A stretch of 31,988 bases of DNA from Spirochaetae bacterium HGW-Spirochaetae-7 (GCA_002839245.1 PGXR01000003.1:1-31988), one strand, 5' to 3'. Positions 17,411 through 22,977 are shown, counted from the first letter of the stretch. Notes: generated by a model not told the origin, from the sequence alone. Numbers and translations: made by a program.

Positions 17411-17615
17411 GTACTATTTATTTATTTATAATTTATTTTTTAATGTATATTTCATTCAATTATAATATCACGACGGGTTTTGGTGGATGATGTCCTCTGG
17501 AGGCGGATAATTTGCGCGCGCCCGACATGACCGGCAAGCAAGGGGAATCAAGCCATATCGCACGGCGATCGCCAGCCCTCTTGCCTCTCGCCTTGGTTCT
17601 ATTTACCCTTGGCCG

Positions 17616-18467
17616 ATGGAGAACCTGTACATCGGCACCTGCAGCTGGAAATACCCCTCGTGGGAAGGTCTCGTGTATTCAAGCAGGGAACCTGACAATT
17701 ACCTTGCCGAATATGCCCGGAGATACCGGAGCGTGGAGGTCGACCAATGGTTCTGGTCCCTGGGCAGGAGCGGGGCCGCGCTGCCGCGCAAGGAAACGGT
17801 CGCCGAGTATGATTCGTCGACGCCCGGAGATTTCAGGTTCACGGTAAAATGCCCTGATGCGCTGACACTTACCCACCACCGCGGCAGGAAGGGCGAGACC
17901 CTGGAGTCCAATACCCGGTTCCTCGACGAAGGATTCTTCATGCACTTCCTCGAGAGCCTCGCGACGCTTGTTCCCAAGGTCGGCTTGTTCATTTTCCAGT
18001 TCGAGTACCTGAACAAGGAAAAGATGGCGTCCAGGGCCGTCTTCGTCGACCGGCTCGGGCAATTCCTCGAACGCCTGCCTGCCGATATTCCGTACGCCGT
18101 AGAGATACGCAACCCCAGGTGGATGGACGCCGCCTGGTTCGACATGCTCCGGGACCATGGAACCGCCCCCGTCCTCCTCCAGGGCTACTGGATGGACGAC
18201 ATCGCCAGAACCATGGACGTCAACCTCGATCGTCTCGGTGACACGCTCTGCATCCGCCTTCACGGGGAGGATCGCGAGGGTATGGAGGAAAGGACAGGGG
18301 CGGACTGGAGCCGGATCGTCCGCCCCAAGGACGAGGAACTACAGCGCATCTCGCAGTCGCTGAAGCGAACCTTCGGCAAAGGCAAGACGGTGTACGTGAA
18401 CATCAACAACCACTACGAAGGATCTGCGCCAAGGACGATAGAACGGATTACCCTTCTGTTGCAGTAA
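17616..18467 (+). CDS. DUF72 (YecE-like) protein
   Basis: 283 residues. The N-terminus MENLYIGTCSWKYPSWEG and the following YAxxYxxVEVDQWFWSL are the hallmark of DUF72, a TIM-barrel family of unknown reaction. Other conserved blocks are FRFTVKCPDALTLTH, VGLFIFQFEYLNKEKM, YAVEIRNPRWMD, LCIRLHGEDREGMEE and the terminal VYVNINNHYEGSAPRTIERI. ATG 17616 has no obvious ribosome binding site, but the family's usual start aligns with it. It converges on the zinc-ribbon gene with only six bases between the stops and no terminator. Confidence 0.92.
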   Translation: MENLYIGTCSWKYPSWEGLVYSSREPDNYLAEYARRYRSVEVDQWFWSLGRSGAALPRKETVAEYDSSTPGDFRFTVKCPDALTLTHHRGRKGETLESNTRFLDEGFFMHFLESLATLVPKVGLFIFQFEYLNKEKMASRAVFVDRLGQFLERLPADIPYAVEIRNPRWMDAAWFDMLRDHGTAPVLLQGYWMDDIARTMDVNLDRLGDTLCIRLHGEDREGMEERTGADWSRIVRPKDEELQRISQSLKRTFGKGKTVYVNINNHYEGSAPRTIERITLLLQ

Positions 18468-18473
18468 GCAGGC

Positions 18474-18815
18474 TCAGCCCTTTTTCCATTGATGGACACC
18501 GCCGGCCGGACAGTTCTTCGGATCGGGATCCGAGTCCAGTTCAACCTTGGTGGAGCACTTCTTGCACGCGTAGGCTTTGGTTCCGGCCTGGCCGAGCAGG
18601 TTCCACGTATGGTATGCGCCTTCCGGGCAACCGAAGGCCGCTGGCTCCCCAAAGGTGCTGACCAGGATGCGGCACCTGGAGCATAGATGGAGCTTGGGAC
18701 CCGTTTCGGCGATGTAGGTATAATCGTGCATGCCGCCGGCCGGACAACCCTTGCCGTCCGGATTTCCGGTGCCTTGCACGACGGCCTTGCATTTCTTGCA
18801 CAGGAACATCTTCAT
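18474..18815 (-). CDS. Triple zinc-ribbon repeat protein
   Basis: 113 residues from ATG 18815, which has GGAGG five bases upstream; a start four codons earlier would place that site inside the gene. The whole protein is three tandem units of about 39 residues, each with the pattern C-x2-C-x14-C-P-x-G-x2-H: Cys6, Cys9, Cys24, His30; Cys45, Cys48, Cys63, His69; Cys84, Cys87, Cys102, His108. Each unit should bind one zinc (CCCH). There is no signal peptide. I know no function; the fold suggests binding of nucleic acid or protein. It probably shares a transcript with the tiny ORF at 18845. Confidence 0.85.
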   Translation of the reverse strand: MKMFLCKKCKAVVQGTGNPDGKGCPAGGMHDYTYIAETGPKLHLCSRCRILVSTFGEPAAFGCPEGAYHTWNLLGQAGTKAYACKKCSTKVELDSDPDPKNCPAGGVHQWKKG

Positions 18816-18844
18816 GTGAACCTCCAATTATTTCAGAAATCGAA

Positions 18845-18934
18845 TCAAAGCCGGAAGTTCATTCCGGCGCTCACTGGTTGGGCGATCATGGCCAGCAAGA
18901 CCGCGAGCATCAAGGCTATACAACTCTTCCTCAT
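18845..18934 (-). CDS. Tiny ORF encoding a signal-peptide-like 29-mer
   Basis: 29 residues: MRKSCIALMLAVLLAM then a likely signal peptidase site after VSA, leaving only GMNFRL. GGAG stands about eight bases before the ATG, and an extended -10 box lies about 60 bp upstream. It ends 29 bp before the zinc-ribbon gene. It may be a real small protein, or the first codons of a secreted-protein gene whose remainder was lost. Its ATG overlaps the stop of the istA fragment. Confidence 0.45.
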   Translation of the reverse strand: MRKSCIALMLAVLLAMIAQPVSAGMNFRL

Positions 18935-18974
18935 GAAACATCTCCGGAGCCCGGCCAAGGCGGCAGATTCACGG

Positions 18975-19521
18975 GAAACATATCCGGGGTAAGTGAGATT
19001 ATAGCATACAATCTGCCGGAACCCCCACGGCAGGCGATACGAAGCCAGGTACCCATCTTGCCATAGTCGATCTGGACCTCGCCGCCGGGTTCGCTCTCGA
19101 CACGCTGCACAGGCATGATCGCGGCCACGGAGAGTCCGCGATCCCTGACGAAGCGCTTGAAGCTCGTATAGCTCGTCTTGCCCGCCAGCCCGTGCCGGTC
19201 GCGAACGCCTATCCATGCGGTTTTGGGCTTCATGCCCTGGATCTTCTTGTCTCGATCTCCAGCGATGAGACAGCGTATCTCATCCACGAAGGGAGCCAGA
19301 AAATCTCGAGACGGTCGTGCCTTCAGGTTCGGCAAAAAAAGCGCTTCCAGCCGCCCGGGTGCCTCGGCATAGGTGGCTTCGATCGGGATCCCGGCTTCCC
19401 TGATTGCCTTGACGTAACGGTCTACTGTCTTACGGTCGAACTGGACTTCTAGTCTGAAACGGAATCTGTCAACGTGGTGGAATAGGCGGTGCATTGTACC
19501 GATGGGCGCCTTGAAAATCAT
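18975..19521 (-). pseudogene. istA: IS21-family istA transposase fragment
   Basis: The frame carries the middle of an IstA transposase: a helix-turn-helix-like RKTVDRYVKAIREAGI, then TSYTSFKRFVRDRGLSV, VQRVESEPGGEVQIDYGKMG (first catalytic Asp in IDYG) and GTWL to RLYAIISLT. Homology stops soon after, before the other catalytic acids, and the N-terminal region looks disordered. No istB follows and no IS ends were found. The element is therefore a dead fragment of roughly 180 codons, compared with about 500 in the family. It marks the left edge of the accessory island. Confidence 0.8.
18998..19006 (-). promoter_or_regulatory. Extended -10 promoter for 18934 and the zinc-ribbon gene
   Basis: TGCTATAAT on the minus strand, a perfect TGn-TATAAT extended -10 element. 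No -35 box is visible, which is usual for this class. It lies at the 3' edge of the IS21 fragment. Confidence 0.55.
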
Positions 19522-19569
19522 GGTTCGAAGAGGATCCTGATTGAACCCAGAGGAGATGTACCTCTATCC

Positions 19570-19598
19570 TTGACAGAATGTTACGATAGCGTTACAAT
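19570..19598 (+). promoter_or_regulatory. hicAB promoter with two direct repeats
   Basis: TTGACA (19570-19575), 17-bp spacer, TACAAT (19593-19598): 11 of 12 consensus bases. GTTACGAT (19580-19587) and GTTACAAT (19591-19598) are direct repeats one helical turn (11 bp) apart, the second covering the -10; they are candidate HicB operator half-sites. The start of transcription should fall at the hicA ATG. Confidence 0.8.
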
Positions 19599-19604
19599 CA
19601 TGCC

Positions 19605-19793
19605 ATGAAGGTCGGCGAAATCATCAGGGAAATCGAAAATGCCGGTTGGGTCCATGCCCGTACCAGGGGTAGCCATCGTCAGTTCACTCACCCGAAGAAG
19701 CCGGGAGTCGTGACTGTCGCAGGGCATCCCTCCGATGATATCGACCGGGGTACACTGAACAGTATTCTGAAACAAGCTGGCCTCAAGGAGTAA
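19605..19793 (+). CDS. hicA: HicA toxin (mRNA interferase)
   Basis: 62 residues, normal for HicA (YcfA-like, double-stranded-RNA-binding-like fold). It cleaves mRNA and is blocked by HicB. Seen: KVGEIIREIENAGWV, then RTRGSHRQFTHP with the catalytic His24 in GSHRQF, then TVAGHPSDDIDRGTLNSILKQAG. All key residues are present, so it should be active. The ATG lies six bases after the -10 box with no ribosome binding site, predicting a leaderless message. It is followed after three bases by hicB. Confidence 0.93.
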   Translation: MKVGEIIREIENAGWVHARTRGSHRQFTHPKKPGVVTVAGHPSDDIDRGTLNSILKQAGLKE

Positions 19794-19796
19794 GGG

Positions 19797-20192
19797 ATGG
19801 AATACCTCATCATCATTGAAAAAACCGCAACCGGGTATTCAGGCTATGCCCCTGACCTTCCTGGCTGCGTTGCTACCGGCTTTACTACAGACGAGGTCCG
19901 CAGCCTCATGCGTGAAGGCATACAGTTCCACATCGAGGGCCTGCGTCTTGGTGGATTTACCGTGCCTCCCCCCAGTTCCGAAGCAGTGTTTTTTTCCGTC
20001 TCGGATACTGGCGAGATCCAAGGCGAGGTTGTTGCGGAAACGTTGTACGACATCAAGAGCTTTGCCGCCAGAGCCGGCGTCTCTCCGTCAACGGTCCGGG
20101 TATATGCCCATCGCTACCATATCGGCCGCAAGATGGGCCGGGGCTGGGTTTTTACCGAAAAGGACCTTTCCCGGGTACCGGCCTGGGCTTGA
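19797..20192 (+). CDS. hicB: HicB antitoxin with C-terminal HTH
   Basis: 131 residues. The N-terminal 80 are the HicB partial RNase H fold (LIIIEKTATGYSGYAPDLPG, CVATGFTTDEVRSLMREGI, FHIEGLRLGGFTVPPPSS). The C-terminal 45 form a helix-turn-helix (DIKSFAARAGVSPSTVRVYA and a wing GRGWVFTEKDL), closer to the excisionase/MerR type than the common HicB ribbon or XRE type. This domain probably represses the operon at the GTTACRAT repeats. AAGGAG precedes the start. HicA and HicB are complete while everything around them is broken, as expected for a maintained addiction module. Confidence 0.93.
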   Translation: MEYLIIIEKTATGYSGYAPDLPGCVATGFTTDEVRSLMREGIQFHIEGLRLGGFTVPPPSSEAVFFSVSDTGEIQGEVVAETLYDIKSFAARAGVSPSTVRVYAHRYHIGRKMGRGWVFTEKDLSRVPAWA

Positions 20193-20193
20193 T

Positions 20194-20222
20194 GAACCCC
20201 GTGGATCCGTCCCGCGGGGTTC
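20194..20222 (+). terminator. Possible hicAB terminator
   Basis: GAACCCCG (20194-20201) pairs with CGGGGTTC (20215-20222), 13-nt loop, two bases after the hicB stop. The following sequence is GGTTATTA, so the T-run is weak. It could also serve the opposite strand. Confidence 0.45.
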
Positions 20223-20233
20223 GGTTATTAAAC

Positions 20234-20387
20234 GGATCACCGCGATGACGGCCATCTTTCCCCCGCAGTTCGGGCAGAGGATAGGGTCCACCTCGTAGAC
20301 CTTCGCGGGAAGCCGGGCCCATGCCTTCTTGCGCGCAGCGGCGCCTACCTCGACCCCCTGACCCGCCTTGTTCGGCCGTGACATCGC
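20234..20387 (-). pseudogene. IS91-type transposase C-terminal remnant
   Basis: A 50-codon piece reads KKAWARLPAKVYEVDPILCP and NCGGKMAVIAVI, the zinc-binding C-terminal block (CPxCG) seen in IS91-like Y2 transposases of many bacteria. The usual downstream ITDPxExxKILxHL is absent and the frame degenerates. Its upstream edge abuts the broken end of hipA, so this element probably caused that truncation. Confidence 0.7.
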
Positions 20388-20409
20388 CATCCGAACCTTT
20401 CCCAATCCC

Positions 20410-21064
20410 CAGGGGCCAAGCCGACGCGCGGGACGCCGAGGCCGAGCCTTCCGGCCAACCGCATGCTTAGGAACTCGTTGGCGACGATATCAGGGAACCC
20501 GGCCGAGGACGGCTTGAGGATATGCGTGGTCGGGGATCCGCCGAGCGGCCGTAGCCAACGGCCGTCCCGCTGGAATAGCGGCAGCTTATCCTGGGCACCT
20601 GCCAGGGATAGCCTAGCGGCTCCGTACGGGGCCAGGAGCGGGCGTCGCTCCGATTCTAGTATCAGGGCCGATAATTCGTCGTTTGTTAGTTCTTGGTATC
20701 CGCACGCGCCGAGTTACCCTGGGGCTGTTCCCAATCCGTCGACATCGTAATCGTCGCGCTCTATGGATACGGTGCCGGCGCACTCGCCGCCGAGAGCGTC
20801 GAGTAGCCTAAGCGTAGAAGCCGCGGAGACGTGAAGATAGTCCGCGATCCGTCGCCTCAGGTCGCCGTCGGGAAGTAGCCCCGAGAAGAAAGGTACGGCC
20901 TCGGCCTGCGAATACTCGCCGTCCCTGAGGGGAAGCGAAATTGACAGCGGAGCGGCTCGCTCGCTGGCGAGATACTCGCGGTCGTAGCTAAATACGACTC
21001 CTCGATCCGGCGTCGATTCCAGGATGGCGACTCGGCGCCCGAATTGCCTTACGATCAGCCTCAA
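20410..21064 (-). pseudogene. hipA: hipA-type kinase, nonsense-broken and truncated
   Basis: The N-terminal half of a HipA Ser/Thr kinase toxin. First 116 codons: MRLIVRQFGRRVAILEST, LSISLPLRDGEYSQ, VPFFSGLLPDGDLRRRIADY, and GGECAGTVSIERDDYDV. TAA then stops the frame at 20716-20714, but the same frame continues with GYQELTNDELSALI, RLSLAGAQDKLPLFQRDGRW, TTHILKPSSAGFPDIVANEF and LAGRLGLGVPRVGLAP. The catalytic kinase lobe (about 200 more residues) is missing where the IS91 remnant begins. So there are two independent lesions. The ATG overlaps the hipB stop (ATGA). Confidence 0.88.
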
Positions 21065-21288
21065 AGGTGTTCTCCCCGTATACTGGCCTCGATATCGACG
21101 CCGAGCGCGCTAAGTACCGACAGAGCTTTGCCTAGCTCTATCGTCGCCTTCCCGTTCTCGAGATCGGAGATAAACCTCGTTCCAGTGCCGCACAAATCAG
21201 CTACCCGCGCCTGGGAATAGCCTAGCGCCTTCCTTCGAGCGCGGACTACTTTCCCGATATCGTGCGTCTCTCGTATCGTATAAGCCAT
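21061..21288 (-). CDS. hipB: HipB-like XRE antitoxin/repressor
   Basis: 75 residues of a Cro/C1-type helix-turn-helix: DIGKVVRARRKALGYSQARV, CGTGTRFISDLENGKATIEL and LSALGVDIEA. This is the standard HipB layout. In intact modules HipB binds HipA and represses the operon. Here the frame is complete, but its partner is dead, so it survives as an orphan repressor. No ribosome binding site precedes the ATG, which lies six bases after a candidate -10 box, predicting a leaderless message. Three near-identical palindromes upstream are its probable operators. Confidence 0.9.
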   Translation of the reverse strand: MAYTIRETHDIGKVVRARRKALGYSQARVADLCGTGTRFISDLENGKATIELGKALSVLSALGVDIEASIRGEHL

Positions 21289-21294
21289 ACTTGA

Positions 21295-21323
21295 AGTATG
21301 CTATTCCCGAACGGTAATAGCAA
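21295..21323 (-). promoter_or_regulatory. hipB promoter
   Basis: On the minus strand TTGCTA (21323-21318), a 17-bp spacer and CATACT (21300-21295), each 4 of 6. Operator 1 fills the spacer. CATACTTGAAGTATG (21286-21300) is a further palindrome running from the -10 into the start codon. Confidence 0.55.
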
Positions 21324-21396
21324 GCGCTTTTTACTGTATTATTACCGTTCGGGAGTATTCGATTCTTATTAGGTTACATATTACCGTTCGGGAATA
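21302..21396. promoter_or_regulatory. Three HipB-type operator palindromes
   Basis: Site 1 TATTCCCGAACGGTAATA (21302-21319), site 2 TATTACCGTTCGGGAGTA (21340-21357), site 3 TATTACCGTTCGGGAATA (21379-21396). Each is a near-perfect dyad of TATTxCCG; sites 1 and 3 are exact reverse complements. Start-to-start spacing is 38 and 39 bp. The half-site layout resembles the known HipB operator TATCC-N8-GGATA. Nothing else is seen in the 118-bp gap. Confidence 0.8.
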
Positions 21397-21406
21397 ATAT
21401 TTGCAA

Positions 21407-22042
21407 TCAAGCTTTATCCGCGCTTATCGAAACTGTGATCGAGATGGTGCATAAGCCCATCGCCGCGAGGTCGCCCTTCGATATGCCTACTGATCTTCGC
21501 CCCTTCTGCGCGAGAACGATAGCCGCATACGCTGTCACGTCGACGCAGTCGTCGTGCTTTCCCGAGGGGAATGCGATGAGTTCTCTCTCGAAGGTCTCGA
21601 GCCAGGGAGCGGTGGCCGGGTACTAGACTGAGCCGGTCTCATACCGAGCACTCAGGGGTAATGCCCGGCTGTACTTATCCTGATCGGCCTAACACGGTAG
21701 GACGGGACGACCGCGGCGTTTGAGTTCCTGGATTATGCTTAGCCCGAAGGTCTCATTCTCCACCGCCTGGAACTTCGGTCGCCACTTCACCCATAGGCTG
21801 TCCATGATCTGCATATGTTTTACCGTCTCAGCGCGCTCGCGGAACAGGTCGATGAGGATGAGGTCGGAATCAGGGCTGGCCGGGCCGACGGCACGTCGGA
21901 TTCCCTCAAGCGATTCTAGTGGATATCGCTCGGGCCACAAGGGATCACCTTCAGGCCTACCGAGGATATCGCCCTCCTCGGCCAAGGCTGGCAAGTTAAC
22001 CACTTCCCATGCTTCGCCTCCAGTTTTCATCTCCTTTAGCAA
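21407..22042 (-). pseudogene. terL: Phage terminase large subunit remnant
   Basis: One continuous frame of 211 codons holds pieces of a TerL. First part: EAWEVVNLPALAEEGD and PLWPERYPLESLEGIRRAVG, the end of the ATPase domain. It is joined in frame to the nuclease domain, LILIDLFRERAETVKHMQIM, WRPKFQAVENETFGLSIIQE, DKYSRALPLSARYETGSV, and WLETFERELIAFPSGKHDDC. The linker between the two domains, with the first nuclease acid, is deleted. TAG occurs in frame at 21691-21689 and 21625-21623; the final stop is TGA 21409-21407. The start of the gene is missing and the open frame begins next to the tRNA-derived repeats. It is a prophage relic and certainly inactive. Confidence 0.88.
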
Positions 22043-22044
22043 CC

Positions 22045-22189
22045 GGGCAACCGAGATTCGAACTTCGGGACCCCGCGCGTCTACTGACGCGACGCGTCTA
22101 CTGACGCGATGCGTCTACTGACGCGATTTGCCAGACTAGTCGCCATGATACATTCGGGAAGATTTCTAGGTCGAGCAACCGAGATTCGC
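22045..22189 (-). other. Decayed tRNA-Pro composite module (copy A)
   Basis: On the minus strand this reads: a tRNA-Pro 3' end (GAATCTCGGTTGCTCGACC), the spacer TAGAAATCTTCCCGAATG, TATCATGGCG, the anticodon-arm start ACTAGTCTGG, three 17-bp palindromic repeats, then T-arm and acceptor 3' strand ending in GTTGCCCG. The order is the same as at 22738-22850, so it is a duplicated, degraded copy. The anticodon loop is damaged (CTGGCAA) and no 5' half exists, so it is not a functional tRNA. Confidence 0.75.
22077..22127. repeat. Three tandem 17-bp palindromic repeats
   Basis: GCGTCTACTGACGCGA plus one base, three times (starts 22077, 22094, 22111). Each contains the hairpin GCGTC-TACT-GACGC. A single further copy lies at 22767-22783. 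They replace the 3' strand of the anticodon stem in both tRNA fragments. Confidence 0.85.
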
Positions 22190-22494
22190 CCTCCACTCGT
22201 CGCCATCCTGGCGTTGGGAGGGGGGATACCCCCCGATAGCTCGGCAAGACCCGAACTATCTCCCCCTGCGTTGCTACGAGTCTCGCAGCGCATGGGCCGC
22301 CTCGCTCGCTTCCGCGGCCATACGTCGCTTCGCACCGTTCGAGCATAGGGAATGGTATTGGAATGCGCGCTGGAAGCGCGCTGTCGTCCCTGGCCGCTCA
22401 TCCTCCCGTTGGTCGGCGCTCGCTCGGAAGCGCGTCTATCGCCGCGCTCGCGAGTAGAAGTTGTTTATGCGCTGCCGGTCGGCAGCGACGCTAT
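22190..22494. other. Non-coding stretch, no gene seen
   Basis: No open frame looks like protein. It holds several strong hairpins: GGGGGG-ATA-CCCCCC near 22212-22226, the palindrome GCGCGCT-GGA-AGCGCGC near 22365-22381, and CGCTGCC-GGTC-GGCAGCG near 22470-22487. It begins with GATTCGCCCTCCA, which also begins the unit at 22566, so the two stretches are related at their left ends. Confidence 0.5.
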
Positions 22495-22690
22495 GAATCT
22501 CGCTTGCCCTTATGAAAAAAGTGAGGCCGCCAGAAGGCGACCTCACTTTATTTCGGGCAACCGAGATTCGCCCTCCAGTTCTCGACATCGTGTCTCGGAC
22601 CTCCGGGCCGCCTACGGCTCCTCTCGGCGCTTCCTACGCCTCGTCCTCGCCAGCTCGGACCGGAGCCTCCGGTTCGAATCTCGGTTGCCC
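22495..22690. repeat. Inverted tRNA-Pro 3' ends around terminator hairpins
   Basis: Plus-strand copies GAATCTCGCTTGCCC (22495-22509) and GAATCTCGGTTGCCC (22676-22690) face minus-strand copies GGGCAACCGAGATTC at 22555-22569 and 22738-22752. Each facing pair encloses a terminator hairpin. Within 22555-22690 the two ends also form a 16-bp inverted repeat enclosing about 100 bp that has no recognisable gene. Confidence 0.8.
22518..22553. terminator. Bidirectional terminator 1
   Basis: AAAGTGAGG-C-CGCC, loop AGAA, GGCG-A-CCTCACTTT, followed by ATTT on the plus strand and by TTTTTTCATA on the minus. One mismatch in a 14-bp stem. Confidence 0.85.
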
Positions 22691-22694
22691 TTAT

Positions 22695-22735
22695 AAAAAT
22701 AAAGAGGCCGTCCAAAAGGACGGCCTCTTTATTTT
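22695..22735. terminator. Bidirectional terminator 2
   Basis: Perfect 15-bp stem ATAAAGAGGCCGTCC (22699-22713), loop AAAA, GGACGGCCTCTTTAT (22718-22732), with T-runs on both strands. Confidence 0.92.
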
Positions 22736-22737
22736 CG

Positions 22738-22796
22738 GGCAACCGAGATTCGAACCCGGGACCCCCGCGTCTACTGACGCGATCCCCCAGACTAGT
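22738..22796 (-). pseudogene. tRNA-Pro 3' half (outer copy B)
   Basis: Reads ACTAGTCTGGGGGA, then a 17-bp palindromic insert in place of CTAG, then GGGGTCCCGGGTTCGAATC and TCGGTTGCCCG. This is the anticodon arm to the acceptor 3' strand of tRNA-Pro(GGG), and it lacks the encoded CCA. Together with the 5' half at 22931-22954 it forms a split tRNA around the inserted unit. Confidence 0.8.
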
Positions 22797-22930
22797 CGCC
22801 ATGATACATTCAGGAAGATTTTTTGGTCGGGCAACCGAGATTCGAACCCGGGACCCCTAGTCCCCCAGACTAGTACGCTAACCAACTGCGCTATTGCCCG
22901 ACCAAAAAATCTAGTATTGATGTCATGGCG
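22797..22930. mobile_element. 134-bp inverted-repeat-bounded unit carrying a whole tRNA-Pro
   Basis: The unit begins CGCCATGA and ends TCATGGCG. Inside these, AGATTTTTTGGTCGGGCAA (22816-22834) is the exact reverse complement of 22894-22912, so the tRNA acceptor stem is extended by 12 bp of flanking pairing. It separates the 5' and 3' halves of another tRNA-Pro at the point where the intact gene has one base (position 26). No target duplication is seen. Whether it is a mobile unit or the product of recombination is open. Confidence 0.55.
22824..22900 (-). tRNA. tRNA-Pro(GGG)
   Basis: 77 nt. Acceptor CGGGCAA/TTGCCCG, D-arm GCGC-AGTTGGTTA-GCGT, anticodon stem CTAGT/ACTAG with loop CTGGGGG (anticodon GGG, reading CCC), T-arm CCGGG-TTCGAAT-CTCGG, and encoded ACCA. 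All stems are complete and C1-G72 with A73 is normal for tRNA-Pro in bacteria. It is probably functional and probably the only working copy here. The promoter lies beyond the outer 5' half at 22978. Confidence 0.95.
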
Positions 22931-22954
22931 CGCTAACCAACTGCGCTATTGCCC
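22931..22954 (-). pseudogene. tRNA-Pro 5' half (outer copy)
   Basis: 24 bases identical to positions 2-25 of the intact tRNA-Pro (acceptor 5' strand and D-arm), with position 1 changed from C to T. It is the copy nearest to the promoter, so it is likely the original locus, interrupted by the 134-bp unit. Confidence 0.85.
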
Positions 22955-22977
22955 ATTGCACGTTTCCGTACATTTTT

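Noticed and set aside
17512..17847. Plus-strand open frame before and over the DUF72 gene
   Set aside because: It overlaps DUF72 in another frame and has no recognisable sequence.
318..22042. Stop-codon reassignment in the host
   Set aside because: Internal stops are both TAA and TAG, are confined to genes that are otherwise damaged or to one regulator, and intact genes use all three stops normally.
22077..22127. CRISPR array
   Set aside because: The 17-bp units are directly adjacent with no spacers, and no cas genes are present.
22045..22752. Integron attC array
   Set aside because: The repeated GGGCAACCGAG/CTCGGTTGCCC ends resemble attC cores, but they do not fit the RYYYAAC/GTTRRRY consensus, lack paired L boxes and match the tRNA-Pro 3' end exactly.
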